A stretch of DNA of 64,000 nt from the NCBI GenBank assembly GCA_031271345.1, contig JAISVX010000004.1, forward strand, positions 20,179 through 84,178, given 5' to 3'. Positions within the stretch are counted from its first letter, which is position 1; each line of letters starts with the position of its first letter. This DNA comes from Lactobacillaceae bacterium (GTDB taxonomy: Bacteria > Pseudomonadota > Alphaproteobacteria > RF32 > CAG-239). Positions 7,344-15,518 of the stretch are shown here, piece by piece. Both the position numbers and the translations under genes were made by a program. A model generated the notes under the pieces. That model made no database searches. It saw only the letters and a list, made by a program, of their open reading frames with translations, and was not told the DNA's origin.

Positions 7344-8612
7344 AGTATAGCATATCTGATTTGGAAAGGAAGCTATAACCAAGACATAGAGGTTTATCGA
7401 GCTTTGAAGAGTATAGCATATCTGATTTGGAAAGGAAGCTATAACTTACTATGTATTCGTTCATTGTGTGCCTTCAGTATAGCATATCTGATTTGGAAAG
7501 GAAGCTATAACTAGCAATTCCGCTAATCAAACAAAGGAGTTAGTATAGCATATCTGATTTGGAAAGGAAGCTATAACTCGGTAAGACCATAAATTGAAGC
7601 TTTTATTAGTATAGCATATCTGATTTGGAAAGGAAGCTATAACGTGTAACATCTTACGCAGAGCAGTACATCAAGTATAGCATATCTGATTTGGAAAGGA
7701 AGCTATAACAGGTCTGGGCGGTGCGGGTAAATCTTTTTAAGTATAGCATATCTGATTTGGAAAGGAAGCTATAACGTAATTTTGCAAGCTACAGCGCTAG
7801 TAACAAGTATAGCATATCTGATTTGGAAAGGAAGCTATAACGTGTACCTTTCAAAAGCCTTTTCGTACTCCAGTATAGCATATCTGATTTGGAAAGGAAG
7901 CTATAACGTATAATGATAATGTATATAAAGAAATAACAGTATAGCATATCTGATTTGGAAAGGAAGCTATAACTAACATTTTCATCTTAATACTCCTTAG
8001 TTAAGTATAGCATATCTGATTTGGAAAGGAAGCTATAACTCAGTTGAACGCCTGTATACCAATACTTATAGTATAGCATATCTGATTTGGAAAGGAAGCT
8101 ATAACGCACACCCTAAACATTTTTTACACGGTACCAGTATAGCATATCTGATTTGGAAAGGAAGCTATAACTGAATAGTACTTCTAGTGGAACGGTTGTT
8201 GAGTATAGCATATCTGATTTGGAAAGGAAGCTATAACCTTGTCATGATACTCCCACATAACTAAAAAAGTATAGCATATCTGATTTGGAAAGGAAGCTAT
8301 AACTTGTTACCGGTACAATGCTAAATTCTCGCAAGTATAGCATATCTGATTTGGAAAGGAAGCTATAACAAATTATCTTGCGGCTTGTCAACCCAACGTA
8401 GTATAGCATATCTGATTTGGAAAGGAAGCTATAACTCTTCAGACAAACTCCCGCGATTGTATCAGAGTATAGCATATCTGATTTGGAAAGGAAGCTATAA
8501 CGTTGGGTGCGATTTTCCGATGGCGGTGTGCAGTATAGCATATCTGATTTGGAAAGGAAGCTATAACCCGCTCATTGTCGTGCCATCCCAAGTAATGAGT
8601 ATAGCATATAAC
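7344..8612 (-). CRISPR. CRISPR array: 19 repeats of 36 bp plus a degenerate one, 19 spacers of 30 bp
   Basis: Repeats start at 7344 and recur every 66 bases to 8532; all 19 look identical. On the minus (crRNA) strand the repeat begins GTTATAGCTTCCTTT and ends TGCTATACT, like other II-C repeats such as those of Neisseria. Every spacer is exactly 30 bp. The twentieth copy at 8598 keeps only AGTATAGCAT, followed by ATAAC, as if the middle 21 bases had been lost. Direction on the minus strand is supported by the anti-repeat in the tracrRNA, the extended -10 at the repeat end and the minus-strand terminator beside cas2. A 9-residue P-loop can be read through spacer 6 (7710-7739). Confidence 0.98.
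8598..8606 (-). promoter_or_regulatory. Extended -10 (TGCTATACT) in the terminal repeat; present in every repeat
   Basis: On the minus strand each repeat ends with TGCTATACT, an extended -10 (TGn plus a TATAAT-like hexamer), placed so that transcription would start inside the next spacer. The degenerate terminal repeat, otherwise shortened, still keeps this element and would drive the outermost spacer. In Neisseria II-C arrays repeat-embedded promoters of this kind are known. Confidence 0.7.
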
Positions 8613-8656
8613 CAAAACATTAAAAACTTTACTTGTCGTATGACATATAAAAACCC

Positions 8657-9394
8657 CTATAATTCTTCTTTAAAACCATTTCTGCTCCATAGCCATAGAG
8701 GGGTGTGGACATCTATAGGGCATATTGTCTGGTCTTTTAGCAGTTCCTGCCATCTTTGTGCCAGCCGTTCGCGGATGTCGGTTTTATTTATCTCATCTTC
8801 GCCGATTATTCCAAGTTTTACGCTGGCTTGGATTACATGAGTATCTGGAGCGATAGATATAAGCTGTCTGTCGCTGAACTTCGCGTCGGTATGCTGCTCC
8901 ATAACATACAGCCAATAATTTAGGATTTTTGCTCCGCCTAAATATGGGAAACTCTTTTTATTGGATAGTATATATCCCTTAATTTTCTTTATGCTGTAGC
9001 TGTTTTGTATGAATAAATTTCGCAGGTCTCCATCAAAATTATTAGCAATCGTTTCGGATATTGTCTGCCAAATTTTAGTATTTTTATCAGGCTGTATAGC
9101 AGTTTTATGCTTTAATAGTTTTTTCTGAAGTTCAAGAAAATTCATTTTGGCAGCTTTATGGGGAATGAATATGTCCGAAGTCGTTTTATCTGAAAATGAT
9201 TTATTGGCGGCTTCCCATAATTTGTAAGAGTTTCTTTGATAGTTTAAAGCCATTGGCAGTGTAAAATATATATAGTTTTCATTAGAGCTTTTTGGCAAAT
9301 GAGGATTTGCGTCTTCCGGCATAACCGCGCCGCCAAGTGTTCCGTTTTTGTAAAGTTTTATAAGTTTATGGACTTTATCTAAAATTATGTTCAT
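8657..9394 (-). CDS. HhH-GPD glycosylase-like protein, function unknown
   Basis: 245 residues. I see a faint likeness to the helix-hairpin-helix DNA glycosylase fold: FPYLGGAKILNYWLYVM resembles the hairpin segment, and SIAPDTHVIQASVKLGI resembles the strand with the catalytic Asp followed by HV and a basic or polar helix. A second Asp-His occurs in PIDVHTPLWLWS. The Fe-S cysteines of endonuclease III are absent. It starts after GGAAGGCGG and ends about 45 bases upstream of the array in the array's reading direction, with no clear terminator between, so read-through into the array is possible. A repair or genome defence role would be guesswork; it may equally be an unrelated conserved hypothetical. 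Confidence 0.4.
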   Translation of the reverse strand: MNIILDKVHKLIKLYKNGTLGGAVMPEDANPHLPKSSNENYIYFTLPMALNYQRNSYKLWEAANKSFSDKTTSDIFIPHKAAKMNFLELQKKLLKHKTAIQPDKNTKIWQTISETIANNFDGDLRNLFIQNSYSIKKIKGYILSNKKSFPYLGGAKILNYWLYVMEQHTDAKFSDRQLISIAPDTHVIQASVKLGIIGEDEINKTDIRERLAQRWQELLKDQTICPIDVHTPLWLWSRNGFKEEL

Positions 9395-9467
9395 TCAAAC
9401 CGCCTTCCAGATAAAGATAATATTCGGCTTTACCGATTTTGTCAGCATAACTTTTTAGAAGAGCCAG

Positions 9468-9495
9468 AAAAAAGGGAGCCAACCAGCCCCCTTTA
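9468..9495 (-). terminator. Terminator of the OmpA-like lipoprotein gene
   Basis: On the minus strand AAAGGGGGC and GGCTCCCTTT pair imperfectly around a short loop, followed by a T-run, directly after the stop. Confidence 0.65.
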
Positions 9496-9504
9496 GAGAA
9501 AACT

Positions 9505-9900
9505 TTAGTAGTAAATAACTTCTACCCTGCGGTTTTCTTTGCGACCTTTTTTAGTCATATTTGTTGCTATTGGGTCGCTATCACCATAAGCAACTGTCTT
9601 GATACGGCTTGATTTTATGCCCTTTGCCACCAGATAATCAGAAGCGGCGCCGGCTCTTTCTTGTGAAAGAGTCATATTATGTTCGCTTGTTCCTGTTGCG
9701 TCAGCATATCCGTAAACTTTAACTTTTTCGCTGCTGTTTGCTTTTAAGTTTTTTGCAACTTTATCCAATTCGTGTTTGTCATGCTTTGTTAAGGCATACG
9801 AATCTGATGCAAAGTGAAGCTTTTCTTCTTTGTCTTTGTGGCAGCATGCTGAAACGGCTAAAACGCTGACAATTGCCAAAATGGTCATATATTTCTTCAT
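9505..9900 (-). CDS. OmpA/Pal-family outer membrane lipoprotein
   Basis: 131 residues: a signal peptide ending in the lipobox VSAC (Cys19), a short linker, then one OmpA-like peptidoglycan-binding domain. Diagnostic parts are LHFASDSYALT, VYGYADATGTSEHNMTLSQERA (shown here only as landmarks YGYADATG and LSQERA) and VAYGDSDPIA with a final NRRVEVI. The protein should sit in the outer membrane and bind diaminopimelate in peptidoglycan, tethering the envelope. It is shorter than Pal and not next to tol genes, so it is a stand-alone member rather than Pal itself. A good SD (AGGAGA) precedes the ATG. Confidence 0.88.
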   Translation of the reverse strand: MKKYMTILAIVSVLAVSACCHKDKEEKLHFASDSYALTKHDKHELDKVAKNLKANSSEKVKVYGYADATGTSEHNMTLSQERAGAASDYLVAKGIKSSRIKTVAYGDSDPIATNMTKKGRKENRRVEVIYY

Positions 9901-10018
9901 TTCTCTTTCTCCTAAAAAAACACTGTTTTTAAAAATAATTCAACCATTAGTACACAAATAAATGTATTTAGTAATTATAAGTATTCAAGGGGGTGATAGT
10001 ATTTTTTATATAATTGTT

Positions 10019-10765
10019 TTAAATTGTCCCGACATACAAGGCGGTATCGCATGATGTCCTGATTATACCGCGCTTTTGATATTTATCAAAAATATCCTCT
10101 AGTTCGCTTACAAAAGTTTTAAATTCTTTATCTTTAGGCGTTAATGTCGCTGAAATTGACAGGTGATAAGCGACAAAAGTTTCTTTGTTATATGTAATCT
10201 CATTATCAAATTTTTTTGCTTCAAAGTTTTTAAAGAATTTCTGCACGGCTTCTTCAGTGTCTTTGTTTTTGGAGTTCTTTTTATCTCTAGGATTGTATTT
10301 TTCATACAAATCATAGCATTCATCGCGCATATCGCCGGCTTTAATGCCGTTGTTCCACAGTAAAAAGATTTTGCCGTTTGGTTTTAAGATACGTCGGCAT
10401 TCATTTTTAAACAACTCGGGGTCAAACCAATGAAAAGCCTGGGCAACAGTTACAAAATCTATGCTGTGGTTATTTAATAAAGTATTTTCCGCGCTGCCTG
10501 AAACAGAGTGAAACTTTGCATAGCCAGCCAAATTTTTTTCCGCTTTTGCTCTCATTTCTTCATTAGGTTCGACCGCATAAACTTCGGCTTCAAGGTCAAG
10601 AAGCTGCTTTGATAATATACCCGTTCCCGAACCGATGTCCGCGGTAACCGCATTTTTATTTACTCCGCATTTTTCCATGTAGAAGAGGGCATCTTGAGAA
10701 TAATTTGGTCTCCCCTTATCATACGCGTCTGCTTTTCCTAAAAATTTTTTTGTATTATCAGTCAT
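10019..10765 (-). CDS. Class I SAM-dependent methyltransferase
   Basis: 248 residues. Motif I is ADIGSGTGILS near residue 42, with the acidic strand end VYAVEPNEEM, motif FVTVAQAFHWFD and LKPNGKIFLLWNNG. The AQAFHWFD signature is typical of the UbiE/Coq5-like and trans-aconitate-methyltransferase-like small-molecule methyltransferases that act on carboxylates or lipids. The acceptor cannot be told. It is transcribed away from secE, with a 240-base gap in which I see no tRNA and no other gene; secE is often preceded by a tRNA gene in other bacteria. Confidence 0.85.
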   Translation of the reverse strand: MTDNTKKFLGKADAYDKGRPNYSQDALFYMEKCGVNKNAVTADIGSGTGILSKQLLDLEAEVYAVEPNEEMRAKAEKNLAGYAKFHSVSGSAENTLLNNHSIDFVTVAQAFHWFDPELFKNECRRILKPNGKIFLLWNNGIKAGDMRDECYDLYEKYNPRDKKNSKNKDTEEAVQKFFKNFEAKKFDNEITYNKETFVAYHLSISATLTPKDKEFKTFVSELEDIFDKYQKRGIIRTSCDTALYVGTI

Positions 10766-11006
10766 AATTGCGGCTCCTCAGCTTTGTTTATATGATGATA
10801 GCAAGAAAATCAGATGAAGCAATTTAAATTTCTCTCTTGATTAAAAAAGGTATTGCAATATTTTGTTTAATGGTTTATGTTGCAGGAAATTCAGGCAATC
10901 TTAGTTCACTATTAAAAATCTATTTGTTTCAGATAAATACCTTTATTTATGTTGAGTTAATGACTGTCTCTGGCTTAGAAATTAATTCTAATATTGAATA
11001 GGGTTT

Positions 11007-11207
11007 ATGATGGGAAAAATTAATCCGATACATTTTTTAAAACAAGTTAAGCAAGAAGTTAAAAAGGTCAGCTGGCCAACTCGTAAAGAAACTTCTCAAA
11101 CGCTTGTTATGGTATTAATTATCGTGGCGTTGGCATCAACATTCTTCTTCTTTGTCGACCAAATACTTGGTTGGGCGGTTAGAGGAATAATCAGTTTTGG
11201 AGGATAG
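11007..11207 (+). CDS. secE: Preprotein translocase subunit SecE
   Basis: 66 residues, the short one-helix form usual in alphaproteobacteria. The conserved amphipathic segment ([14 protein letters not shown]) precedes a single membrane helix ([20 protein letters not shown]). It clamps SecY in the inner membrane translocon. Two ATG codons are in tandem; the second, at 11010, has better spacing from AGGG. The end overlaps or abuts the nusG ribosome site, the usual secE-nusG pair. Confidence 0.95.
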   Translation: MMGKINPIHFLKQVKQEVKKVSWPTRKETSQTLVMVLIIVALASTFFFFVDQILGWAVRGIISFGG

Positions 11208-11211
11208 TTTG

Positions 11212-11745
11212 ATGTCAGAAGCTCGTTGGTATGTAGTTCATGTGTATTCTGGTTCGGAAAAAAAAGTTGCTGAGTCTATCAAAGAACAGGCAATATTAAA
11301 GAAAATGGAAGACAAAATTTTAGAGATTTTGGTTCCTACCGAAGAAGTTATTGAAGTTAAAAAAGGCACTAAAGTAAACTCTGAAAGAAAGTTTTTCCCA
11401 GGATATGTTTTGGTTAAAATGATTATGACAGATGACGCTTGGCATGTAATTAAAAATACGCCGAAAGTATCAGGGTTTTTGGGCGGACGCAACAAGCCTC
11501 AGCCTATTTCTGACAGAGAAGCGGAAAAAATCATTATGCAAATGCAGGAAGGTGTTGAGAGACCTAAAACAATTATCGCTTATGAAATTGGAGAGCAGGT
11601 TAGAGTTTCCGATGGTCCTTTCGCTTCATTTATCGGTTTGGTTGAAGAGGTTGACAACGAAAAAACAAGACTTAAAGTTTCTGTTTCAATTTTTGGTCGT
11701 TCTACGCCAGTTGAGCTTGAATTTAGTCAGGTTGAAAAAGTTTAG
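11212..11745 (+). CDS. nusG: Transcription termination/antitermination protein NusG
   Basis: 177 residues. The N-terminal NGN domain begins [14 protein letters not shown] and contains [10 protein letters not shown]; the C-terminal KOW domain contains [18 protein letters not shown]. It binds RNA polymerase and couples it to Rho or ribosomes. An ATG at 11197 in the same frame would add five residues, but GGAGGA at 11200-11206 is the ribosome site for the ATG at 11212. Unlike many genomes, rplK does not follow directly: a terminator and two reversed unknown genes lie in between. Confidence 0.96.
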   Translation: MSEARWYVVHVYSGSEKKVAESIKEQAILKKMEDKILEILVPTEEVIEVKKGTKVNSERKFFPGYVLVKMIMTDDAWHVIKNTPKVSGFLGGRNKPQPISDREAEKIIMQMQEGVERPKTIIAYEIGEQVRVSDGPFASFIGLVEEVDNEKTRLKVSVSIFGRSTPVELEFSQVEKV

Positions 11746-11761
11746 TTTTTTATGATTTAAT

Positions 11762-11798
11762 AAAAACGCTGCCTTATGATCAAGGCAGCGTTTTTACT
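11762..11798 (+). terminator. secE-nusG terminator
   Basis: AAAACGCTGCCTT pairs with AAGGCAGCGTTTT around a five-base loop, followed by T residues; both strands have a T-run, so it may also serve the converging gene. Confidence 0.88.
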
Positions 11799-11813
11799 TG
11801 TTTGTTTGTGAAT

Positions 11814-12527
11814 TTAACTTCTGCGTAAGAGAGCGGCTGCTCTTTCCTCGATTTGCTGGCAGCACTCCCTGCGCCTTTCGTTTAAGAGCGGCAGGAAGAC
11901 ATTGTCAACCAGACCAGTTATCGAGCCAGCCAAAACCGCGCTGTCTCCGAAAAGGTCGTCCGCGCTCATCCTGAGGATGCCGGACATCGGCGGCAGAAGG
12001 CTGTCAAGTCCGCCAAACCCAAGAATGGCGCATTCGCAGCCATCGGGAAGCCCAAGCACTTCGACTATCTCTTCGACCGAATGGATAATTTCTTCCATCT
12101 CGAGGCTTTCTTCCTGTTCGGCGAGCCTTTCTTCGAACTCGAGCTGATAACAAAGCTCTTCGACGGCGCGTTGAACGCGGTTTTGAGCTTCGCAGCACGT
12201 ATCGTTGAACATTAAGTTCATGAACTCCGCGCAGATTTGTTCCGTTGCGTCGCAGCGTCTCTTTATCTCTAAAGCGCTGTTGATAGAATCATCGGAGACG
12301 ATTTTTTCAACGGCGTTGTCCGCGAGAGAGAGAACTCTTTCTTTGCCGCGACCTTGCCCTTTCACGGTTATGTCTATTTCTGCGCCAGCGAGAAAATCTT
12401 CTACTTCCGAAAGCTCATGCTTCGTTTTAAAGCTTTTGATTTCTCCGTTTTTGAACTGCACAGTAAGCCACTTGTTTTCAGCGCCTAGCACTAAAACACG
12501 ATGTTTTCCATTTGAATTTTTGCTCAT
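11814..12527 (-). CDS. Unrecognised protein, beta-rich start and helical acidic body
   Basis: 237 residues, not recognised. The first 60 residues (RVLVLGAENKWLTVQFKNGE onward) look like a small beta barrel, possibly OB or S1-like. The centre is acidic and helical with several cysteines (DTCCE, GCEC) and an Asp/Glu-rich coiled stretch; a Gly-rich loop (LGFGGLDSLLPP) follows. Its GC content is visibly above that of its neighbours and no Shine-Dalgarno site precedes the ATG. With the next gene, which has a similar beta-rich start, it is inserted between nusG and rplK, reading against both. Function unknown. Confidence 0.55.
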   Translation of the reverse strand: MSKNSNGKHRVLVLGAENKWLTVQFKNGEIKSFKTKHELSEVEDFLAGAEIDITVKGQGRGKERVLSLADNAVEKIVSDDSINSALEIKRRCDATEQICAEFMNLMFNDTCCEAQNRVQRAVEELCYQLEFEERLAEQEESLEMEEIIHSVEEIVEVLGLPDGCECAILGFGGLDSLLPPMSGILRMSADDLFGDSAVLAGSITGLVDNVFLPLLNERRRECCQQIEERAAALLRRS

Positions 12528-12643
12528 AACTTTATGAAGTTAAGTGAATTTATAATAAAAGTATTTAATTGTTCGTGGGAAAAAAATTAACATTTTCCTT
12601 GCAAGTTGTCAACCCAAATTAGACAAAATTTTTTATTAAGGCA

Positions 12644-12669
12644 GAAAAAAAGGACCTCCTTTGGGGTCC
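12644..12669 (-). terminator. Terminator of the 12711-13298 gene
   Basis: On the minus strand GGACCCC pairs with GAGGTCC around AAAG, followed by TTTTTT. It separates the two unknown genes, so they are transcribed singly. Confidence 0.8.
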
Positions 12670-12710
12670 CGTTATAGTTAATAATTTTTTCCGTTCTCAC
12701 GATGCGACGC

Positions 12711-13298
12711 TTAAAGAAGGTTAAATTCCCGAAGCAGCTCCTCGCCATCAAGTATCTCTCTTGTGGCTTCGATAATAAATGCTTCTTTGTCCCGTATTAA
12801 ACCTAAAGTGTCGAGAACGCGTTCTCTTTGTTTAATCAGGAGTTTTTGGGCGGTTTCATCTTTTTCTTTTGCAAGCTCTCCGTCAATATAATGGAGAACG
12901 ATGTCAGGGCGCAGTCTTTCGCACTCTTTGAGGGAGACGTAAGTCTCGGCAACGCTTTGTTTGAGGTCGTCGATGGCTCTGATTGTGTCTGAAATGTCTT
13001 TGGCGCGTTTTGCATACTTCTCATACTTACCCCAAGGAACAACTCTGATTTGTTCGTCGCAGGTAATGTGAGTGATTCTGACTTTTGTCTGCTCGTATTT
13101 GCTTTTTGCGGCAATCATTCTTGCCCATACATGGGGACCGCATTTCATGAAGACATTGTCAAAATCGATGGTTGCGAACATGCCGTTTTCAAGCTGTACA
13201 AGAATAGAATCTTTTTCTCTGCCCAAAATAGTCGCTTTTGCCGTCTTGCCCTTGGCAATATCTAAATTACCAGGAAGGGCATGTAAAAACTTTTTCAT
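12711..13298 (-). CDS. Unrecognised protein with an S1/OB-like N-terminus
   Basis: 195 residues from the ATG at 13298; the frame stays open upstream to 13343 but neither start has a Shine-Dalgarno site. The segment TAKATILGREKDSILVQLEN followed by FATIDFDN has the alternating pattern of an S1-like beta barrel, echoing the start of the neighbouring 11814-12527 protein. The rest is a long helical, charged region (about 80-195) with probable coiled coil. No family recognised. The gene is also richer in GC than the surroundings. The pair may be related proteins with a nucleic-acid-binding head; this is inference from the pattern only. Confidence 0.5.
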   Translation of the reverse strand: MKKFLHALPGNLDIAKGKTAKATILGREKDSILVQLENGMFATIDFDNVFMKCGPHVWARMIAAKSKYEQTKVRITHITCDEQIRVVPWGKYEKYAKRAKDISDTIRAIDDLKQSVAETYVSLKECERLRPDIVLHYIDGELAKEKDETAQKLLIKQRERVLDTLGLIRDKEAFIIEATREILDGEELLREFNLL

Positions 13299-13479
13299 AA
13301 CAATATGCTTTGAAATGGTTTGTACAAAAATCCAGTAATACATAAAAAATAAAATGTTATGTATATGATAACAGCATAAAAAGCATAGTCAACACGAAAC
13401 GGATAAAATACCCAGATTATTATTAAAAGTTTTTGTTATAAAAAAGTTCTTTTTTTGTATGTTTTTTTAAATAAAATCC

Positions 13480-13507
13480 TTGCAATTAGAATCGTTTATG
13501 CTATATA
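13480..13507 (+). promoter_or_regulatory. Promoter of the rplKAJL-rpoBC operon
   Basis: TTGCAA (13480-13485) and TATATA (13502-13507) are 16 bp apart, directly upstream of a structured leader and rplK. Confidence 0.6.
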
Positions 13508-13509
13508 TA

Positions 13510-13627
13510 CGCGACTCTTTAAAGGGACAAACTTGTCTCTTTAGAGCGAATCGTTTGTTTTTAATATAATTTCGTGGGAGGCTTGCCATAGTCTTATACA
13601 CCACGAAGCCGTGAAAAGAGGTATAAA
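13510..13627 (+). promoter_or_regulatory. Structured leader of rplK
   Basis: Two hairpins are visible. The first pairs CTCTTTAAAGGGACAA with TTGTCTCTTTAGAG (about 13515-13546). The second pairs TTCGTGG (13571-13577) with CCACGAA (13601-13607). The second lies just ahead of the rplK ribosome site; in many bacteria L1 regulates this operon through such a leader, so that is the likely role here. Confidence 0.45.
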
Positions 13628-14065
13628 ATGGCAAAATCTAAAAAGAAAATTTTAGGTTTCATTAAGCTTCAAATCCCTGCAGGAAAAGCTAACCCTTCTC
13701 CTCCAGTTGGTCCAGCTTTGGGTCAAAAAGGTTTGAATATTATGGAATTCTGCAAAGCATTTAACGCTGAAACCCAGAAAATGGAGCCGGGTGTTCCAAC
13801 TCCAGTAATTATTACTGCTTATGAAGACAGAACATTTACTTTTATTATCAAACTTCCTCCGGTTGCTTACTACATTAAAAAAGCAGCTAACGTGAAGTCT
13901 GGTTCTAAAGAGCCAAGCAAGAGCTTTATTGGCAAAATCACTTCTGCTCAGGTTAAAGAAATTGCTGAAGCAAAAATGCCGGATCTTAACTGTTCTACAG
14001 TTGAGTCTGCCATGAACATGGTTGCAGGTCAGGCTCGCTCTATGGGCATTAAGGTAGAAGGATAA
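13628..14065 (+). CDS. rplK: 50S ribosomal protein L11
   Basis: 145 residues, usual length. N-terminal domain [20 protein letters not shown], whose Pro-rich start is the classic L11 signature, and a C-terminal RNA-binding domain ([20 protein letters not shown]). It binds 23S rRNA at the GTPase-associated centre together with L10/L12. First gene of the rplKAJL-rpoBC operon; five bases separate it from rplA. Confidence 0.98.
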   Translation: MAKSKKKILGFIKLQIPAGKANPSPPVGPALGQKGLNIMEFCKAFNAETQKMEPGVPTPVIITAYEDRTFTFIIKLPPVAYYIKKAANVKSGSKEPSKSFIGKITSAQVKEIAEAKMPDLNCSTVESAMNMVAGQARSMGIKVEG

Positions 14066-14070
14066 CAGCC

Positions 14071-14751
14071 ATGGGAAAAAGAATTGTAAATGCTTACAAA
14101 GGTCTTAATAAAGATGCTGTTTATTCTTTAAAAGATGCTGTTAAAACGGTTAAAGAAAATGCAACGGCTAAATTTGATGAAACAATTGATATTGCAATGA
14201 ACTTAGGCGTTGATCCTAAACACGCCGACCAAATGGTCAGAGGCGTTTGTTCTCTTCCTAACGGAACAGGCAAAACTCTTAGAGTTGCCGTTCTTGCTCA
14301 AGGCGAGAAAGCTGATGAAGCTAAAGCTGCCGGAGCGGATATTGTTGGTTCCGAGAACTTGGTAGACAGCATTCTTTCTGGCAAAATTGATTTTGACAGA
14401 ATGATTGCAACTCCAGATATGATGGGAATTGCCGGTAAAGTTGCAAGAGTTTTAGGTCCTAAAGGCTTAATGCCAAATCCAAAACTCGGCACTGTTACCG
14501 TTGATGTTGCAAACGCTGTTAAAAAAGCAAAAGCCGGTGAAGTTCAATATCGTGTTGAAAAAAATGGTATTATCCATGCCGGTATCGGCAAAGCTTCTTT
14601 CTCGGAAGACGCGCTTTATGAAAATGCCAAAGCTTTTATTGACGCTATCAATAAAGCAAGACCACAAGGTCTTAAAGGTACTTACTTAAAGAAAATTTCT
14701 TTAAGTTCTACTATGGGCGTTGGCTTGAAGATTGATTTAGCTAATTTATAG
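14071..14751 (+). CDS. rplA: 50S ribosomal protein L1
   Basis: 226 residues. Conserved blocks: [20 protein letters not shown], the RGxxxLPxGTGK loop ([13 protein letters not shown]), [16 protein letters not shown] and [12 protein letters not shown]1 forms the mobile stalk near the E site and represses its own operon by binding its mRNA, likely at the leader before rplK. The next gene starts about 220 bases on, after the L10 leader. Confidence 0.98.
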   Translation: MGKRIVNAYKGLNKDAVYSLKDAVKTVKENATAKFDETIDIAMNLGVDPKHADQMVRGVCSLPNGTGKTLRVAVLAQGEKADEAKAAGADIVGSENLVDSILSGKIDFDRMIATPDMMGIAGKVARVLGPKGLMPNPKLGTVTVDVANAVKKAKAGEVQYRVEKNGIIHAGIGKASFSEDALYENAKAFIDAINKARPQGLKGTYLKKISLSSTMGVGLKIDLANL

Positions 14752-14789
14752 CTGGGAAAAGTTTTGAGCGGCGAGCTTTATCACCGCTC

Positions 14790-14925
14790 AATGAAACCCT
14801 CGGGTTTCAACACTGTCCAAGACTGTAGGTGGCGTAAGCCCTAAATATCCTACACAGACGGGAGCGATTAAGGGATTTTTCTTTTTTCTCCTGGACAGAT
14901 TAGTGCCACTGCTTGCAGTGGGTGT
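14790..14925 (+). promoter_or_regulatory. L10 leader, autoregulatory RNA of rplJ-rplL
   Basis: An outer stem CTGTCC (14813-14818) with GGACAG (14893-14898) encloses a GTAGG/CCTAC arm with the conserved GGCGTAAGCC loop region (14829-14840) and the A-rich internal loop typical of the L10 binding site. Flanking hairpins are TGAAACCC/GGGTTTCA (14792-14809) and CCACTGC/GCAGTGG (14906-14921). The L10-L12 complex is known to bind such leaders and repress translation. Confidence 0.75.
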
Positions 14926-14972
14926 GTGAATCGACATTGTAAAGTTTACAATGTTTTTTGGAGATAACTCAA

Positions 14973-15455
14973 GTGAACCGTGAAGAAAAAGCACAGTTGC
15001 TCAGCGAACTTCAAGATATGTTTAATAATTCTGAAGCCGTTGTAGTTTCTCACTACAAAGGTTTGACAGTTCAGGCTGTTTCTGAATTAAGAAACAAAAT
15101 CAGAAGTGTTGGAGCTGAGTTTAAAGTTACCAAAAATCGAATTACACGTCTTGCGCTTAAAGGCACAAAATTTGAAGGCTTAGCAGATTTATTTGCAGGT
15201 CCTACGGCAGTTGCGTTTGCAAATGACCCTGTAGCTGTAAGTAAGATTTGTGTTGAGTTTGGAAAAACTAATGAGAACTTTATTGTTCTTGGCGGTGCTA
15301 CCGGCACAGTCGTTCTTTCATTGAGTGAAGTTAATACTTATGCTTCTCTTCCAACAATGGACGAACTAAGAGCAAAACTTATTGGTTTACTACAAGCTCC
15401 TGCTTCTCAGGTTGCACGCGTTCTTGCTGCATACTCAGAGAAAGAGGCTGCATAG
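14973..15455 (+). CDS. rplJ: 50S ribosomal protein L10
   Basis: 160 residues starting at GTG (14973), giving the usual NREEKAQLLSEL start. TTGGAGA at 14958-14964 is the ribosome site, not a start. The RNA-binding part holds AVVVSHYKGLTVQAVSELR and FKVTKNRITRLAL; the C-terminal helix (LIGLLQAPASQVARVLAAY) carries the L12 dimers. The protein forms the base of the ribosomal stalk and should bind the leader just upstream to control its own synthesis. Confidence 0.96.
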   Translation: MNREEKAQLLSELQDMFNNSEAVVVSHYKGLTVQAVSELRNKIRSVGAEFKVTKNRITRLALKGTKFEGLADLFAGPTAVAFANDPVAVSKICVEFGKTNENFIVLGGATGTVVLSLSEVNTYASLPTMDELRAKLIGLLQAPASQVARVLAAYSEKEAA

Positions 15456-15518
15456 TTTTTGTGTTTAAAAGTTTAAGACTTTTGATTTTTAGTTAAATTT
15501 AATTTATGGAGAAAAGAA

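Noticed and set aside
8242..8840. Open frames on both strands within and after the array
   Set aside because: Their translations are repeats of the CRISPR unit (YSFLSKSDMLY and SIAYLIWKGSY), not proteins.
10766..11006. tRNA gene ahead of secE
   Set aside because: No cloverleaf or CCA-like end could be found; the gap has only AT-rich sequence.
11197..11211. ATG at 11197 as the nusG start
   Set aside because: The GGAGGA lies inside this extension and serves the ATG at 11212.
12004..12537. Plus- and minus-strand shadow frames of the 11814-12527 gene
   Set aside because: They overlap the longer frame and show no motifs or ribosome sites.
14958..14972. TTG at 14958 as the rplJ start
   Set aside because: TTGGAGA is the ribosome site; the GTG at 14973 gives the usual L10 start.
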